A stretch of DNA of 6,519 nt, taken from Nocardia sp. GTDB taxonomy: Bacteria; Actinomycetota; Actinomycetes; Mycobacteriales; Mycobacteriaceae. The notes beneath the pieces are model-generated. The model ran no database searches, had not been told where the DNA came from, and was given only the letters and a program-made list of their open reading frames with translations. The stretch is from NCBI GenBank assembly GCA_013361595.1, contig JABFXT010000862.1, positions 1-6,519 of the forward strand, read 5' to 3'. A program made the translations under genes and the position numbers. This document shows, piece after piece, positions 5,769 to 6,519 of the stretch; position 1 is the stretch's first letter, and each line of letters begins with the position of its first letter.

Positions 5769-5800
5769 CGCGCGGGCCGGTATCGGCCGGAAACGGCGCG
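5769..5800 (-). terminator. Possible weak terminator between the regulator gene and prfB
   Basis: CGCGC (5769-5773) can pair with GCGCG (5796-5800), and inside it GGCCG (5775-5779) pairs with CGGCC (5784-5788) around GTAT. The two five-base stems are separated by short bulges. It lies just after the regulator's stop codon (5803) and just before the prfB -35 candidate, where a terminator would be expected. The structure is modest and could occur by chance in GC-rich DNA. Confidence 0.28.
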
Positions 5801-5802
5801 AT

Positions 5803-6519
5803 TCAGCTCGGAACGGCGCGCAGGTTACCGGGCCGGTGCCCGGCGAGCCGGTCCAGCGCGGCGGCCGTCGCCGGGTCGGCGGGCAGATGGACGATCAACT
5901 GCTGATCGTCGTCGGCGAACAGATCGAGGGTTTCGAACGCCAACCGCAGCGCCCCGGCCCCCGGATGCGCCATCCGGGTCACTCCGGTGGCCGCGGGCAG
6001 ATTGGGCACGGTCGCGACGCGGTCGGTGAATGCCGCGCCCGCGGTGACGGTGAGCTGATCGGCCAGTGCCGCGATCTCCGGGTCGGCGCGGAAGGGGCCC
6101 TGTTTGAGCGTGGCCACCAGCTGGTCGGCCAGATGATCCCAATCCGGGTAGACCTCATGGGCCCGCGGATCGGTGAAGACGAAATGGGCGAGGTTGGTGA
6201 AATGCTCCTCGTCCAGCGCACCGGTCGGCTCCATCAGCCGCCGATAGCCGTCGGTGCAGGCCAGGACCTCGGTGAGCCGGTTCACCACGACCGCCGCCGC
6301 GGGTTCGAGCTGGTCGAGCAGGGCCCGGATCGTCGGACGGATCTCCCGGCCACGGGCCCGGCCCATGCAGTTGAACCCGGTATCGGCCTTGGTCAGGCGG
6401 TACAGGTGGACCCGTTCCGCTGTCGTGAGCGCCAGCGCGTCGGCCAGTGCGGCGAGAACCTGCGGCGACGGGTTGCGATCGCGGCCCTGTTCGAGCCGGG
6501 TGATGTATTCCACGCTGAC
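5803..6519 (-). CDS. XRE-family transcriptional regulator with MmyB-like domain, N-terminus outside window
   Basis: The frame is open to the window edge and 238 codons are visible. It begins inside a helix-turn-helix: [25 protein letters not shown] corresponds to the recognition helix and wing of XRE/Cro-type domains (usually GVSxxYxxRLEQGR). So the gene starts upstream, probably some 40-50 codons earlier, and the GTG at 6513 is an internal valine. After the linker helix [18 protein letters not shown] comes the domain typical of MmyB-like regulators: [36 protein letters not shown], then [31 protein letters not shown], and [33 protein letters not shown] near the end. This domain can bind a hydrophobic ligand in related proteins. 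Such regulators often control a neighbouring, divergently transcribed oxidoreductase gene, which would lie beyond position 6519. Target and ligand cannot be read from this sequence. Confidence 0.92.
   Translation of the reverse strand, partial: VSVEYITRLEQGRDRNPSPQVLAALADALALTTAERVHLYRLTKADTGFNCMGRARGREIRPTIRALLDQLEPAAAVVVNRLTEVLACTDGYRRLMEPTGALDEEHFTNLAHFVFTDPRAHEVYPDWDHLADQLVATLKQGPFRADPEIAALADQLTVTAGAAFTDRVATVPNLPAATGVTRMAHPGAGALRLAFETLDLFADDDQQLIVHLPADPATAAALDRLAGHRPGNLRAVPS

Noticed and set aside
5788..5820. Near-direct repeat CGGAAACGGCGCG / CGGAACGGCGCG
   Set aside because: Short, GC-rich, partly inside the regulator's last codons, and only two copies; no structure or symmetry suggests a binding site.

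Overview
This looks like chromosomal DNA from a high-GC actinobacterium of the mycolic-acid group (Nocardia/Rhodococcus/Mycobacterium relatives, most likely Nocardia-like). The reasons are strong GC bias at third codon positions, GTG/TTG starts, and the order prfB - MscS-type channel - small proline-rich membrane protein - ftsE - ftsX. As I remember it, this order matches M. tuberculosis Rv3105c-Rv3101c. Every gene I can support is on the minus strand, so the window is transcribed from high to low coordinates.

Layout in transcription order: (1) 6519-5803, an XRE-type regulator with a C-terminal MmyB-like domain, its 5' end cut by the window edge. (2) 5729-4608, prfB (release factor 2), with a promoter-like sequence placed so that the GTG start could be leaderless. 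(3) 4552-3668, an MscS-family mechanosensitive channel. (4) 3681-3517, a 54-aa protein with one membrane segment and a Pro/Ala-rich tail, overlapping the channel gene by 14 nt. (5) 3460-2820, ftsE. (6) 2820-1915, ftsX, followed by a strong hairpin terminator at 1821-1857. (7) 1679-270, a FadE24-like acyl-CoA dehydrogenase behind two identical palindromic operators. (8) 52-1, the first 17 codons of a FadE23-like acyl-CoA dehydrogenase. A structured 217-nt spacer separates 7 and 8.

Functionally, FtsE and FtsX form an ABC-type complex that controls cell-wall hydrolysis at division. PrfB terminates translation at UGA/UAA. The channel relieves hypo-osmotic stress. The FadE pair is a lipid-degradation operon that appears to be under its own repressor.

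Points worth attention: (a) ftsE is broken near its 3' end. A segment that I calculate at 49 nt is missing, which removes the H-loop histidine and puts the conserved C-terminal tail and TAATG overlap with ftsX out of frame. (b) Two perfect copies of a 19-bp operator-like repeat, 21 bp apart, lie on the fadE promoter. (c) The fadE24-fadE23 spacer holds a GC-only hairpin and a 21-bp interrupted inverted repeat with an 8-nt tandem repeat in its loop. (d) smpB, which I expect right after ftsX, is absent. I found no RNA gene, CRISPR array, transposon or obviously new multi-gene system.
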